Positions 25,676 through 33,483 of a DNA stretch of 64,000 nucleotides are shown piece by piece. The stretch is taken from positions 1-64,000 of the forward strand of contig CAISLN010000083.1 in the NCBI GenBank assembly GCA_903886275.1, written 5' to 3'. Under the pieces are notes generated by a model that ran no database searches, was not told where the DNA came from, and saw only the letters and a program-made list of their open reading frames with translations. Origin of the DNA: an uncultured beta proteobacterium (lineage in GTDB: Bacteria > Pseudomonadota > Gammaproteobacteria > Burkholderiales > Burkholderiaceae_C). Both the position numbers and the translations under genes were made by a program. Position 1 is the first letter of the stretch, and every line of letters begins with the position of its first letter.

Positions 25676-26518
25676 ATGAAGCTCCTGCACACGCTCGCTG
25701 AACTGCGCTCTACCTTGAGCGCCTATCGCCACCCCGCCGTGGTGCCCACCATGGGCAATTTGCACGAGGGCCATATCGCCCTGGTCAGGGCCGCCAAGCC
25801 GCTGGGCGATGTGACGGTTGCCACCATTTTTGTGAACCGCTTGCAGTTCGGCCCCAAGGAAGACTTCGCCACCTATCCGCGCACGCTGGAGGCCGACTAC
25901 GCGCAACTGGACGCCGCCGGTTGCGACATCGTCTTTGCACCTTCAGAAGCGGAGCTATACCCCGAGCCGCAGGGCTTTTTGATCCAACCGCCGACCGAGT
26001 TGGCGAACATTTTAGAGGGCGCCTTTCGCCCCGGATTTTTCACCGGCGTGGCCACCATCGTGATGAAGCTTTTGAGCTGCACGCAGGCGCGCACGGCGGT
26101 GTTTGGCAAGAAGGACTACCAGCAGCTGATGGTGATCCGCCAGATGGTCCAGCAGTTCAACATGCCCATAGACATCGTTGGCCTGGACACCTTGCGCGCC
26201 GAGGATGGCCTGGCCCTGTCTTCGCGCAATGGCTACCTGAGCGCCACCGAGCGCCAACAAGCGGTGCTGCTGTCGCGCACCTTGAAGGCCTTGGCCGATG
26301 CCATTCGCTCGGGTCGCTCGGGTCGCTCGGGTCGCTCGGATTACGCGGCCTTGGAGGCGCAGGCCATGGCCTCCTTGATTGCAGCCGGTTGGACGCCCGA
26401 CTATGTGGTGGCGCGCCGCCGCGTGGATCTGCAAGCCCCCAAAGTCGGTGATGCGCTGGTGGTGCTGGCCGCAGCTAAACTCGGCAGCACAAGGCTGATT
26501 GACAACCTGGAGGTGTGA
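25676..26518 (+). CDS. panC: Pantothenate synthetase
   Basis: 280 residues. It joins pantoate and beta-alanine using ATP. The ATP-binding signature VVPTMGNLHEGHIALVR is present (usual GxLHxGH), as are FGKKDYQQLMVIRQMV and the KMSKS-like ALSSRNGYL. Near residues 211-220 the loop reads IRSGRSGRSGRSD, encoded by four 9-base repeats (26305-26340), which looks like an expanded microsatellite inside a surface loop; the frame is kept. It follows panB, as in a normal pan operon. The HEPN gene starts three bases after the stop. Confidence 0.96.
   Translation: MKLLHTLAELRSTLSAYRHPAVVPTMGNLHEGHIALVRAAKPLGDVTVATIFVNRLQFGPKEDFATYPRTLEADYAQLDAAGCDIVFAPSEAELYPEPQGFLIQPPTELANILEGAFRPGFFTGVATIVMKLLSCTQARTAVFGKKDYQQLMVIRQMVQQFNMPIDIVGLDTLRAEDGLALSSRNGYLSATERQQAVLLSRTLKALADAIRSGRSGRSGRSDYAALEAQAMASLIAAGWTPDYVVARRRVDLQAPKVGDALVVLAAAKLGSTRLIDNLEV
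26305..26340 (+). repeat. Four tandem 9-base repeats inside panC
   Basis: The unit TCGCTCGGG occurs four times in a row, the last with a final A instead of G. It encodes repeated Gly-Arg-Ser within panC. Because the unit is a multiple of three, copy-number change would not break the frame. Confidence 0.95.
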
Positions 26519-26521
26519 GCC

Positions 26522-27034
26522 ATGCAGTTGGATTTTTCGCCCCTGTCCCAAGCCATCGCGCAGCTGGAAAATAGTCTGGGCTACGCCCACTCACCTGCCG
26601 CGCTGGCAGACCCGGGCTTGCGTGAGCAGCTTCGCAACTCGGTGATCCAATGCTTTGGGTTCACCTACGAGCTGAGCTGGAAGATGCTCAAGCGCCACCT
26701 CGAAGCCACCGAAGACAGTCCCCACGCGCTGGACCTGGCCACCTTTCAAAGCCTGATCCGTCTGGGCAATGAACGCGGCCTGCTGCGCTCCGACTGGAAC
26801 CGCTGGCGCACCTACCGTCAGGCGCGCACGGACAGCAGCCACACCTACGATGCAGCCAAGGCTGAGGCCGTCTTCGAAATTGCACCGGACTTTTTGCAGG
26901 AGGCCCGTGCGTTGCTGGCCCACTTGCTGGCGCAGTCCTCTGCCACCTTCCTGCCCATGGATGTGGTGGATTTTCACGCAGTTGAAGACAACTTCAAGGC
27001 GGTGATTGATAGCCACAAGGTCCGGCTGCAATAG
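26522..27034 (+). CDS. HEPN-type protein (HI0074 family) with a nucleotidyltransferase-like C-terminal remnant
   Basis: 170 residues. Residues 1-135 match the HI0074/HepT-like 'nucleotidyltransferase substrate-binding' family: FGFTYELSWKMLKRHLE and RTDSSHTYDAAKAEAVF, with the HEPN Rx4H motif (RTDSSH). Family members normally end soon after the helix FLQEARALLAHLL. Here about 30 more residues follow (FLPMDVVDFHAVEDNFKAVI then DSHKVRLQ), which look like the tail of a minimal MNT nucleotidyltransferase (xVDVVDxxxxxxxFxxxIxxxxVxL). The catalytic GSxxxxDxD part of MNT is absent. So an in-frame deletion seems to have fused toxin-like HEPN to the end of its lost partner. It starts 3 bases after panC. 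Confidence 0.75.
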   Translation: MQLDFSPLSQAIAQLENSLGYAHSPAALADPGLREQLRNSVIQCFGFTYELSWKMLKRHLEATEDSPHALDLATFQSLIRLGNERGLLRSDWNRWRTYRQARTDSSHTYDAAKAEAVFEIAPDFLQEARALLAHLLAQSSATFLPMDVVDFHAVEDNFKAVIDSHKVRLQ

Positions 27035-27111
27035 TTGGCCTCGCTTGCGGCCGGCGTGACTCCCGTTCCCCGGCCTGCGCTCCTGCATCAACCGATTGGC
27101 ACAAATAAGTT

Positions 27112-27144
27112 TTACAATTTGGGAATTCAATTTCCAATTTGTAA
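27112..27144 (+). promoter_or_regulatory. Imperfect inverted repeat just upstream of the DUF4143 ATPase
   Basis: TTACAATTTGG (27112-27122) and CCAATTTGTAA (27134-27144) pair over 11 bp with one mismatch; the spacer includes GAATTC. It ends two bases before the ATG at 27147 in an AT-rich patch, so it would cover the ribosome site. It may be an operator or an mRNA hairpin that blocks translation. Confidence 0.5.
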
Positions 27145-27146
27145 AT

Positions 27147-28304
27147 ATGATTCTCCGTCAAGCCTCTGCGACGCTACAAACCCTGGCCAGGGGCTACCCG
27201 GTACTGGCCATTACCGGGCCACGCCAATCCGGCAAGACAACGCTGGCCAAGGGTACTTTTCCCAACAAGCCCTATGTGTCGCTGGAGGACGGTGACACGC
27301 GCGCATTTGCCAACGAAGACCCGCGCGGCTTTTTGTCCCGCTTTCCCGATGGCGCTGTTTTGGACGAGGCGCAGCGCTGCCCGGCACTATTTTCTTATTT
27401 ACAAACCCGGGTGGATGACAAGCAGCGCATGGGTGAGTTTGTGCTGACCGGCTCGCAACAATTCGGCTTGCTCTCCCACATCACGCAAACCCTGGCGGGC
27501 AGGGTTGGTTTGGTGCAACTGCTGCCGTTTTCCATGCAGGAACTGCGGGCGGCAAAGGCAACGCCCCTGCAGCTCGACGAGCAGTTGTGGCGGGGGCTGT
27601 ATCCGCCGATTTATGACCGCGCATTGAACCCGACCCAATGGTTTAGCAACTATGTGATGACCTATGTCGAGCGCGATGTGCGCCAGATCATTGAGGTGCA
27701 AAACCTCAGCCTGTTTCAACGCTTTCTGAAAATGTGTGCGGCGCGTTGTGGGCAGTTGATGAACATGTCGAGCATGGCCAATGACTGCGGCGTTTCGCAC
27801 AAGACCATTGCTGCCTGGCTGTCGGTGCTGGAGGCGGGCTATGTGGTCTTTCTGCTGCAACCCCACCACCAGAATTTCGGCAAGCGCCTGGTCAAGACGC
27901 CCAAGCTGTATTTCTATGACACCGGCCTGGCGGCCTACCTGATGGGCATTGAGGATGCCAGCCATCTGTCCATCCATTCAGCGCGCGGCGCCCTGTTTGA
28001 GAACCTGGTGATCGCAGAGTTCATGAAACACCGCTTGAACCAGGGGCTGGCATCGAATCTGTACTTCTGGCGTAACAGCACAGGAGAGGAAGTGGATCTG
28101 GTGCTCGAAGTGGGCGAACGCCTACAACCCGTGGAGATCAAGTCGGGGCAAACTTTCCACGCCGACTTTCTGGCGGGTCTGCAAAAGTGGGAACGCTATG
28201 CAGGCACCACCTCACTTGCGCCGCATCTGATCTATGGCGGTGAGACCAGCATGTTGCGCAGTGGCGTCTCGGTACAGTCGTGGCGCGATTTGGCAGGTGC
28301 GTGA
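27147..28304 (+). CDS. DUF4143-family AAA ATPase
   Basis: 385 residues from ATG 27147 (MILRQASATLQTLARGYPVL); the upstream in-frame part is not conserved. Walker A is ITGPRQSGKTTL (about 22-33), Walker B is AVLDEAQRCP, and sensor 1 is FVLTGSQQFGLL. The DUF4143 C-terminal domain holds a restriction-endonuclease-like core (YFWRNSTGEEVDLVLEVGE, then PVEIKSGQTFHADF: the E-x-D...ExK pattern). Genes of this family are usually single, mobile and of unclear function, often linked to toxin-antitoxin or defence genes. Here it follows the HEPN gene on the same strand. Confidence 0.9.
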   Translation: MILRQASATLQTLARGYPVLAITGPRQSGKTTLAKGTFPNKPYVSLEDGDTRAFANEDPRGFLSRFPDGAVLDEAQRCPALFSYLQTRVDDKQRMGEFVLTGSQQFGLLSHITQTLAGRVGLVQLLPFSMQELRAAKATPLQLDEQLWRGLYPPIYDRALNPTQWFSNYVMTYVERDVRQIIEVQNLSLFQRFLKMCAARCGQLMNMSSMANDCGVSHKTIAAWLSVLEAGYVVFLLQPHHQNFGKRLVKTPKLYFYDTGLAAYLMGIEDASHLSIHSARGALFENLVIAEFMKHRLNQGLASNLYFWRNSTGEEVDLVLEVGERLQPVEIKSGQTFHADFLAGLQKWERYAGTTSLAPHLIYGGETSMLRSGVSVQSWRDLAGA

Positions 28305-28323
28305 ATCGCAAGGCCACGCAGTT

Positions 28324-28821
28324 TTACAGGAACCGGTCCAGTATCTTCTTGCTGGCCGTATTCAAAGCAAACTGGTCGCGCACCAGGTACTGAATGCCAT
28401 GGGTATCGGCAATCAAGAGCGCGTTGTCCTTGCCAATGCGGCGAATGTCTTCATCGCCGCGCAACACGAAATCGGTGCGACCCCGGTCGGTCTCCACGGT
28501 CCAGGTGCAGGGCGTGGAAAAGCTCGTGACCGACACAATTTGCGCGATCACCGGAATGAACTCGCGCACCTCCAATTCCTGGCGGATCAGGCTTTGCGCG
28601 GGCTCGGGCAAATCGACCAAGCGGTCCACCCAAGCCACCTCTTCGCTGTCGGTGTTCACCAGCGAAATACCCACCTCGGGCGACTGGATCGGGAAGGCGC
28701 GCACCGGCACCACGGCCTCAAAACGCACGCCGCTCGCGGTGGTCAAAATCAGCTTGCCAAAGGCATTGCGCTCCAGCGCAAACTGCGTGCGCTCCGGGCT
28801 GTTGGTGGGATTGCTCATCAT
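28324..28821 (-). CDS. Cyanophycin-locus DUF1854 protein
   Basis: 165 residues. The sequence (FALERNAFGKLILTTASGVR, RAFPIQSPEVGISLVNTDSE, EEVAWVDRLVDLPEPAQSLI) is the DUF1854 family. It lies right after, and overlaps by 4 bases, the ABC exporter-like gene (ATGATG start over the TGA stop). This pair next to cyanophycin synthetases is a recurring arrangement in Burkholderiales. Function unknown; no membrane helix is visible, so it may be a cytosolic partner of the transporter. Confidence 0.88.
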   Translation of the reverse strand: MMSNPTNSPERTQFALERNAFGKLILTTASGVRFEAVVPVRAFPIQSPEVGISLVNTDSEEVAWVDRLVDLPEPAQSLIRQELEVREFIPVIAQIVSVTSFSTPCTWTVETDRGRTDFVLRGDEDIRRIGKDNALLIADTHGIQYLVRDQFALNTASKKILDRFL

Positions 28822-31106
28822 GCGGCCTCTGCGTTTTCGGAAGCCAGGTTGGCATCCATGTCTACATCCATATTGCGCGCCTGCGCCTGGTAGAGGTTGA
28901 AGTAAGCGCCCTCCTGCGCCATCAGCACGTCGTGCGTACCTTCTTCGACCACACGGCCACGGTCCAACACCACCAGGCGGTCGGCGCGGTGCAGGGTGGA
29001 CAGGCGGTGGGCAATGGCAATCGTGGTGCGGCCCTTCACTAAATTTTCCAAAGCCTTCTGTATTTCCTTCTCGGTCTCGGAGTCCACCGAGGAGGTGGCC
29101 TCGTCCAGAATCAGGATGCGCGGGTCGATCAACAGCGCGCGGGCAATCGAGATGCGCTGGCGCTCGCCGCCCGAGAGGCCCTGACCGCGCTCTCCCACCA
29201 TGGAGTCATAGCCCTGCGGCAACCTCAATATGAACTCATGGGCGTGGGCGGCGCGGGCCGAGGCGATGATTTCCTCGCGCGTGGCGTCGGGCTTGCCGTA
29301 GGCAATGTTCTCGGCAATGGTGCCGAAGAACAAAAAGGGTTCTTGCAGCACCAGGCCAATGTTCTGGCGGAAGTCGGCAATCGCATAGGACCGTATGTCC
29401 ACGCCGTCCACCAAAATCGCGCCTTCGGACACATCGTAGAAGCGGCAGATCAGATTGACCAGGGTGCTTTTCCCTGAGCCGCTGTGACCGACCAGGCCGA
29501 TCATTTCGCCCGGCGCAATATTCAAGGTGATGCCCTTGTTGACCTCGCGGTTGCCGTAGCGAAAGCCCACATCGCGCACCTCGATGCGCCCTTCCATTTT
29601 GCCCACATGCACCGGGCGGGCCGGCTCGGGCACGCTGGAGACATGGTCCAGGATGTCAAAGATGCGCTTGGCCGCCGAGGCCGATTTTTGCGTGACCGAG
29701 ACGATGCGGCTCATGGAGTCGAGCCGCCCGTAAAAGCGGCCGATGTAGGCGATGGCCGCGAGCAGCATGCCGACGGTGATCTCGCCCTTGGACACCTGCC
29801 AGATGCCAAAGCCCCAGACCACCAGCAGGCCGATCTCGGTCAGCAGCGAGACGCTGGGCGAGAACAGCGACCAGATCTTGTTGATGCGGTCGTTGACGAT
29901 CAGGTTGTGGCGATTCGCCTCACGGAATCGTTTCGCTTCACGCTGCTCCTGGGCAAAGGCCTTGACCACGCGGATGCCGGGAATGGTGTCGGCCAGCACA
30001 TTGGTCACCTCGCCCCAGACCCGGTCTATCTTCTCAAAGCCGGTGCGCAGGCGGTAGCGCACGAAGTGGATCATCCAGCCGATAAAGGGCAGGGGCACCA
30101 GGGTGATCAGCGCCAGGTACGGGTTCATGGAAAACAAGATGGTGGCCGTCATCACGATCATCACCACGTCGCTGGCAAAGTCGGTCAGGTGCAGTGACAA
30201 ATAAACCGCGATGCGGTCGCTCTCGCTGCCCACGCGCGAGAGCAGGTCGCCGGTGCGTTTGCCACCGAAGTATTCAAGCGAGAGGCGCAGCAAATGCTCG
30301 TAGGTGGTGGTGCGCAGGTCGGCGGCAATGCGCTCGGAGGCCAGGGCCAGGATGTAGGTCTTGGCCCAGCTCAGACCCCAGGCGAGGATGCCGGAGGCCA
30401 ACAGGCCGCTGAGGTACCAGGCAATGGTGCTGGGCTCTATGTGCTGGCCGTTTTGGAACGGGATCAGCACCTTGTCCACCAAGGGAATCGTCAGGTAAGG
30501 CGGCACCTGGCTGGCGGCGGTGCCGAGCAGCATCAGGAAAAAACCCAGCAGCAACTGGCCGCGATAGGGCTTGGCAAAGCGCCACAGTCGAAACAGCGTC
30601 CAGGTAGAGGGCGGTGTGTGGACCACCTTGGTGCAAATCGGGCATTCCTCCTGGTCGGGTTCTAGCGGGGCCTTGCAACTCGGGCAGATGTTCTTCATCG
30701 CCTGTTGCAGGGGCCTGCCCGACACCACGCTGTCCAATTGCAGGCCAAACTGGTCTACCAAGCGGATGGCATGCAGGTTCTGGCCCAGGGTGAAGCGCCA
30801 GGTGGCCAAGAGGCCGGTGGCGTCGAGCAGCTCCAGATGGCCCACACCGGCATGGTCATGGTGCTGCAAGCTTAGACCCGCAAAATAGGGCCACTCCTGC
30901 CAGCCGGAGTCCCCCGCGCCTCGGCTGAGCAGACGCTCATTGGTGGCCACCACCAGGGCCTTGGCAAAGTGCAGGCGCGCATCCAGGTCAACCTCTAGGG
31001 CTGCCAGAACGTTTTCTAAGGGGTGCAGATGGGTCTGAACTTCGTTGCGCCAATGGGCGGCGAGTTCGCCGGGCACAACACGAACAAGGGAAGTTTCAGT
31101 GGTCAT
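28818..31106 (-). CDS. Cyanophycin-associated ABC transporter, permease-ATPase fusion
   Basis: 762 residues. An unusual N-terminal domain of about 140 residues ends in a zinc ribbon (CPSCKAPLEPDQEECPIC, about 140-157). Six membrane helices of the exporter type follow (about 178-460), with the cytosolic ATPase after: Walker A GHSGSGKST, signature LSGGERQRIS, Walker B ILILDEATSSVD and His loop IAIAHRLST. It should work as a homodimeric exporter or regulator; the substrate is unknown. It is divergent from cphA' across a 180-base promoter region and is followed by DUF1854, which implies a job in cyanophycin metabolism (inference). Confidence 0.92.
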   Translation of the reverse strand: MTTETSLVRVVPGELAAHWRNEVQTHLHPLENVLAALEVDLDARLHFAKALVVATNERLLSRGAGDSGWQEWPYFAGLSLQHHDHAGVGHLELLDATGLLATWRFTLGQNLHAIRLVDQFGLQLDSVVSGRPLQQAMKNICPSCKAPLEPDQEECPICTKVVHTPPSTWTLFRLWRFAKPYRGQLLLGFFLMLLGTAASQVPPYLTIPLVDKVLIPFQNGQHIEPSTIAWYLSGLLASGILAWGLSWAKTYILALASERIAADLRTTTYEHLLRLSLEYFGGKRTGDLLSRVGSESDRIAVYLSLHLTDFASDVVMIVMTATILFSMNPYLALITLVPLPFIGWMIHFVRYRLRTGFEKIDRVWGEVTNVLADTIPGIRVVKAFAQEQREAKRFREANRHNLIVNDRINKIWSLFSPSVSLLTEIGLLVVWGFGIWQVSKGEITVGMLLAAIAYIGRFYGRLDSMSRIVSVTQKSASAAKRIFDILDHVSSVPEPARPVHVGKMEGRIEVRDVGFRYGNREVNKGITLNIAPGEMIGLVGHSGSGKSTLVNLICRFYDVSEGAILVDGVDIRSYAIADFRQNIGLVLQEPFLFFGTIAENIAYGKPDATREEIIASARAAHAHEFILRLPQGYDSMVGERGQGLSGGERQRISIARALLIDPRILILDEATSSVDSETEKEIQKALENLVKGRTTIAIAHRLSTLHRADRLVVLDRGRVVEEGTHDVLMAQEGAYFNLYQAQARNMDVDMDANLASENAEAA

Positions 31107-31286
31107 TACAGGAAAGATTCATGTTTTCTTTGGTTCATCGGACTCGCCTAGCGACCCCACTTTGACTGGCAGGCCTGAAGATACCACCCCATCGGGTTGG
31201 GCCTCACGGCGCACCGTCCTACAGTGAGCGAGAATACACAACGCGGACAGCGCCATGTCGGTGGACTGCCCCAGCCTCAAAGCACC

Positions 31287-33464
31287 ATGCAAGCCAAGAT
31301 CAATATCAACATTCTTCGTGTCACCCATTTGCGTGGCCCCAACATCTGGACCTACCGCCCTGTCATCGAAGCGTGGGTCGATATTGGGGAATTGGAGGAC
31401 CATCCCTCCAACACCATCCCTGGTTTCTATGAACGCCTGACCACCCTGCTGCCCGGCCTGATCGAGCACGAATGCAGCCCTGGCGTGCGCGGCGGCTTTC
31501 TGCAGCGCCTGCAAGAAGGCACCTGGGCCGCCCACATCCTGGAGCATGTCTGCCTGGAGATGCAAAACATGGCCGGCATGCGCACCGGCTTTGGCAAGGC
31601 GCGCAGCACCTCCACCCCGGGCGTTTACAAGATCGCCTTTCGCACCCGCCACGAGGACGTGGGCCGTGCGGCACTGGAGGCCGGCCGCGCCTTGCTGCTC
31701 TCGGCCATACAGGACACGCCGTTTGACCTGGCCAAGACGGTGGCCGACCTGGCCGAAATGGTCGATGACCTGTGCCTGGGGCCGAGCACGGCCCACATCG
31801 TGGACGCCGCCACTGCCAGACGCATTCCCAACATCCGCCTGACCAGCGGCAATTTGGTGCAACTGGGCTACGGCATCGCCCAGCGCCGCATCTGGACCGC
31901 AGAGACCGACCAGACCAGCGCGATTGCCGAGGAAATTGCCAGCGACAAGGACCTGACCAAGTCCCTGCTCAAGTCCTGCGGCGTGCCGGTGCCCGAGGGC
32001 GAACTGGTGCGCAGCGCCGAGGCCGCCTGGGAAGCGGCCCAGGAGATCGGCGTGCCGGTGGTGCTCAAGCCCTACGACGGCAACCACGGCCGCGGTGTCT
32101 CGCTCGATTTGTCCACCCAGACAGAGGTGATTGCCGCCTACGAGCTGGCCTTTCGCAAGGGCGACGGCAGCGCCGTCATCGTCGAAAAGTACATTCCCGG
32201 CAACGAACACCGCCTGCTGGTGGTGGGCAAAAAGGTCGTGGCTGCGGCCTCCGGTGAAACCCTGTGGGTCACTGGCGACGGTCAACACAGCATCGACCAA
32301 TTGGCCGACCTGCAGATCAACACCGACCCGCGCCGTGGCACCGGCGAAGAGTTTCCCCTGAATGCGCTCACCCCCAGCGAGAGCGGCGAAATCATTCTGG
32401 AGCTTGAGCGCGTCGGCCTCACGGCCGCCTCGGTGCCCGCAGCCGGCCAGAAGGTGCTGATGCAGCGCAATGGCAACGTGCAGTTCGACGTGACCGACCA
32501 GGTACACCCCAGCATTGCCGCTGCCGCCGCCCTGGCCGCCCGCGTGGTGGGCCTGGACATTGCCGGTGTGGACATGGTGATGGAAGACGTCACCAAGCCC
32601 CTGAGCAGCCAACGCTGCTGCGTCATCGAGGTCAATGCCAGCCCCGGTCTGCTGGCCCATATCAAGCCCTCCAACGGGACCGGCCAGCCGGTCGGGCGCG
32701 CCATCATCGACCACCTGTTTGACGCGGGCAAGGACGGGCGCATCCCGATTGTGGGCATCACCGGCACCCAGCACACCGGGCGCATTGCGCGCCTGGTGGC
32801 CTGGCTGGTGCACATCAGCGGCAAGCATGTGGGCCTGGCCTGCAGCGAAGGCCTGTACCTCGACGGGCGCCAGATCGACGCCGCCGACTGCGCCCACTGG
32901 GAGGCCGGCCAGCGCGTGCTGATCAACCGCTCGGTGCAGGCCGCGGTGTTCGAGAACCCCGGCAGCATGATCCTGGGCGAGGGCCTGGCCTATGACAAAT
33001 GCACCGTGGGCGTGGTCACCGATGTGGCCTGGCACGAGGGGCTGCGCCACTTCGACATCCTGGACGACGAGCAGACCTACAAGGTGGCGCGCACCCAGGT
33101 AGACGTGGTGCTGCCCAGCGGCACCGCCGTGCTCAATGCCGATGACCACCAGGCCGTAGAGATGGCCGAGCTGTGCGATGGCAAGGTCATCTTCTACAGC
33201 CTGCATGCCGACAATCCGGCGATTGCCGCGCACCGCGAAACCGGCGAGCGCGTGGTGATGCTGCAAGGCGACAGCATTGTGCTGGCGCAGGGGGCGCAAA
33301 TCGCAGCCAGCCTGGCGCTGGCCAGCCTCAAGCCCGCCAAGGCCTCACGCCCCGAGATGGTGATGGCCGCAGTAGCTGCCGCCTGGGCCCTGGGCATACC
33401 GGTGGAACTGATAGGCGCGGGCCTTCGCACCTTCGAGTCCGCCCCTAAAAAGACACCTTACTAA
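31287..33464 (+). CDS. Cyanophycin synthetase paralogue CphA' with degenerate Mur-ligase ATP site
   Basis: 725 residues from ATG 31287. The N-terminal domain and ATP-grasp domain (VPVVLKPYDGNHGRGVSLDL, VEKYIPGNEHRLLVVGKKVV, CCVIEVNASPGLLAHI) look functional. In the Mur-ligase-like part the P-loop reads GITGTQHTGR where CphA has AVTGTNGKTTT, so the Lys/Thr needed for ATP are gone. The C-terminus is about 130 residues shorter than CphA. This matches the CphA'/CphA2-like paralogues known in Betaproteobacteria, where only the ATP-grasp site is expected to act. It is followed by cphA after 19 bases. Confidence 0.88.
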   Translation: MQAKININILRVTHLRGPNIWTYRPVIEAWVDIGELEDHPSNTIPGFYERLTTLLPGLIEHECSPGVRGGFLQRLQEGTWAAHILEHVCLEMQNMAGMRTGFGKARSTSTPGVYKIAFRTRHEDVGRAALEAGRALLLSAIQDTPFDLAKTVADLAEMVDDLCLGPSTAHIVDAATARRIPNIRLTSGNLVQLGYGIAQRRIWTAETDQTSAIAEEIASDKDLTKSLLKSCGVPVPEGELVRSAEAAWEAAQEIGVPVVLKPYDGNHGRGVSLDLSTQTEVIAAYELAFRKGDGSAVIVEKYIPGNEHRLLVVGKKVVAAASGETLWVTGDGQHSIDQLADLQINTDPRRGTGEEFPLNALTPSESGEIILELERVGLTAASVPAAGQKVLMQRNGNVQFDVTDQVHPSIAAAAALAARVVGLDIAGVDMVMEDVTKPLSSQRCCVIEVNASPGLLAHIKPSNGTGQPVGRAIIDHLFDAGKDGRIPIVGITGTQHTGRIARLVAWLVHISGKHVGLACSEGLYLDGRQIDAADCAHWEAGQRVLINRSVQAAVFENPGSMILGEGLAYDKCTVGVVTDVAWHEGLRHFDILDDEQTYKVARTQVDVVLPSGTAVLNADDHQAVEMAELCDGKVIFYSLHADNPAIAAHRETGERVVMLQGDSIVLAQGAQIAASLALASLKPAKASRPEMVMAAVAAAWALGIPVELIGAGLRTFESAPKKTPY

Positions 33465-33483
33465 ACCCCTTACTGAGCACGCC

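Noticed and set aside
31287..33464. cphA' as a pseudogene of cphA
   Set aside because: The frame is intact over 725 codons, the ATP-grasp motifs are kept and this type of paralogue is known in Betaproteobacteria; only the Mur P-loop is degenerate.
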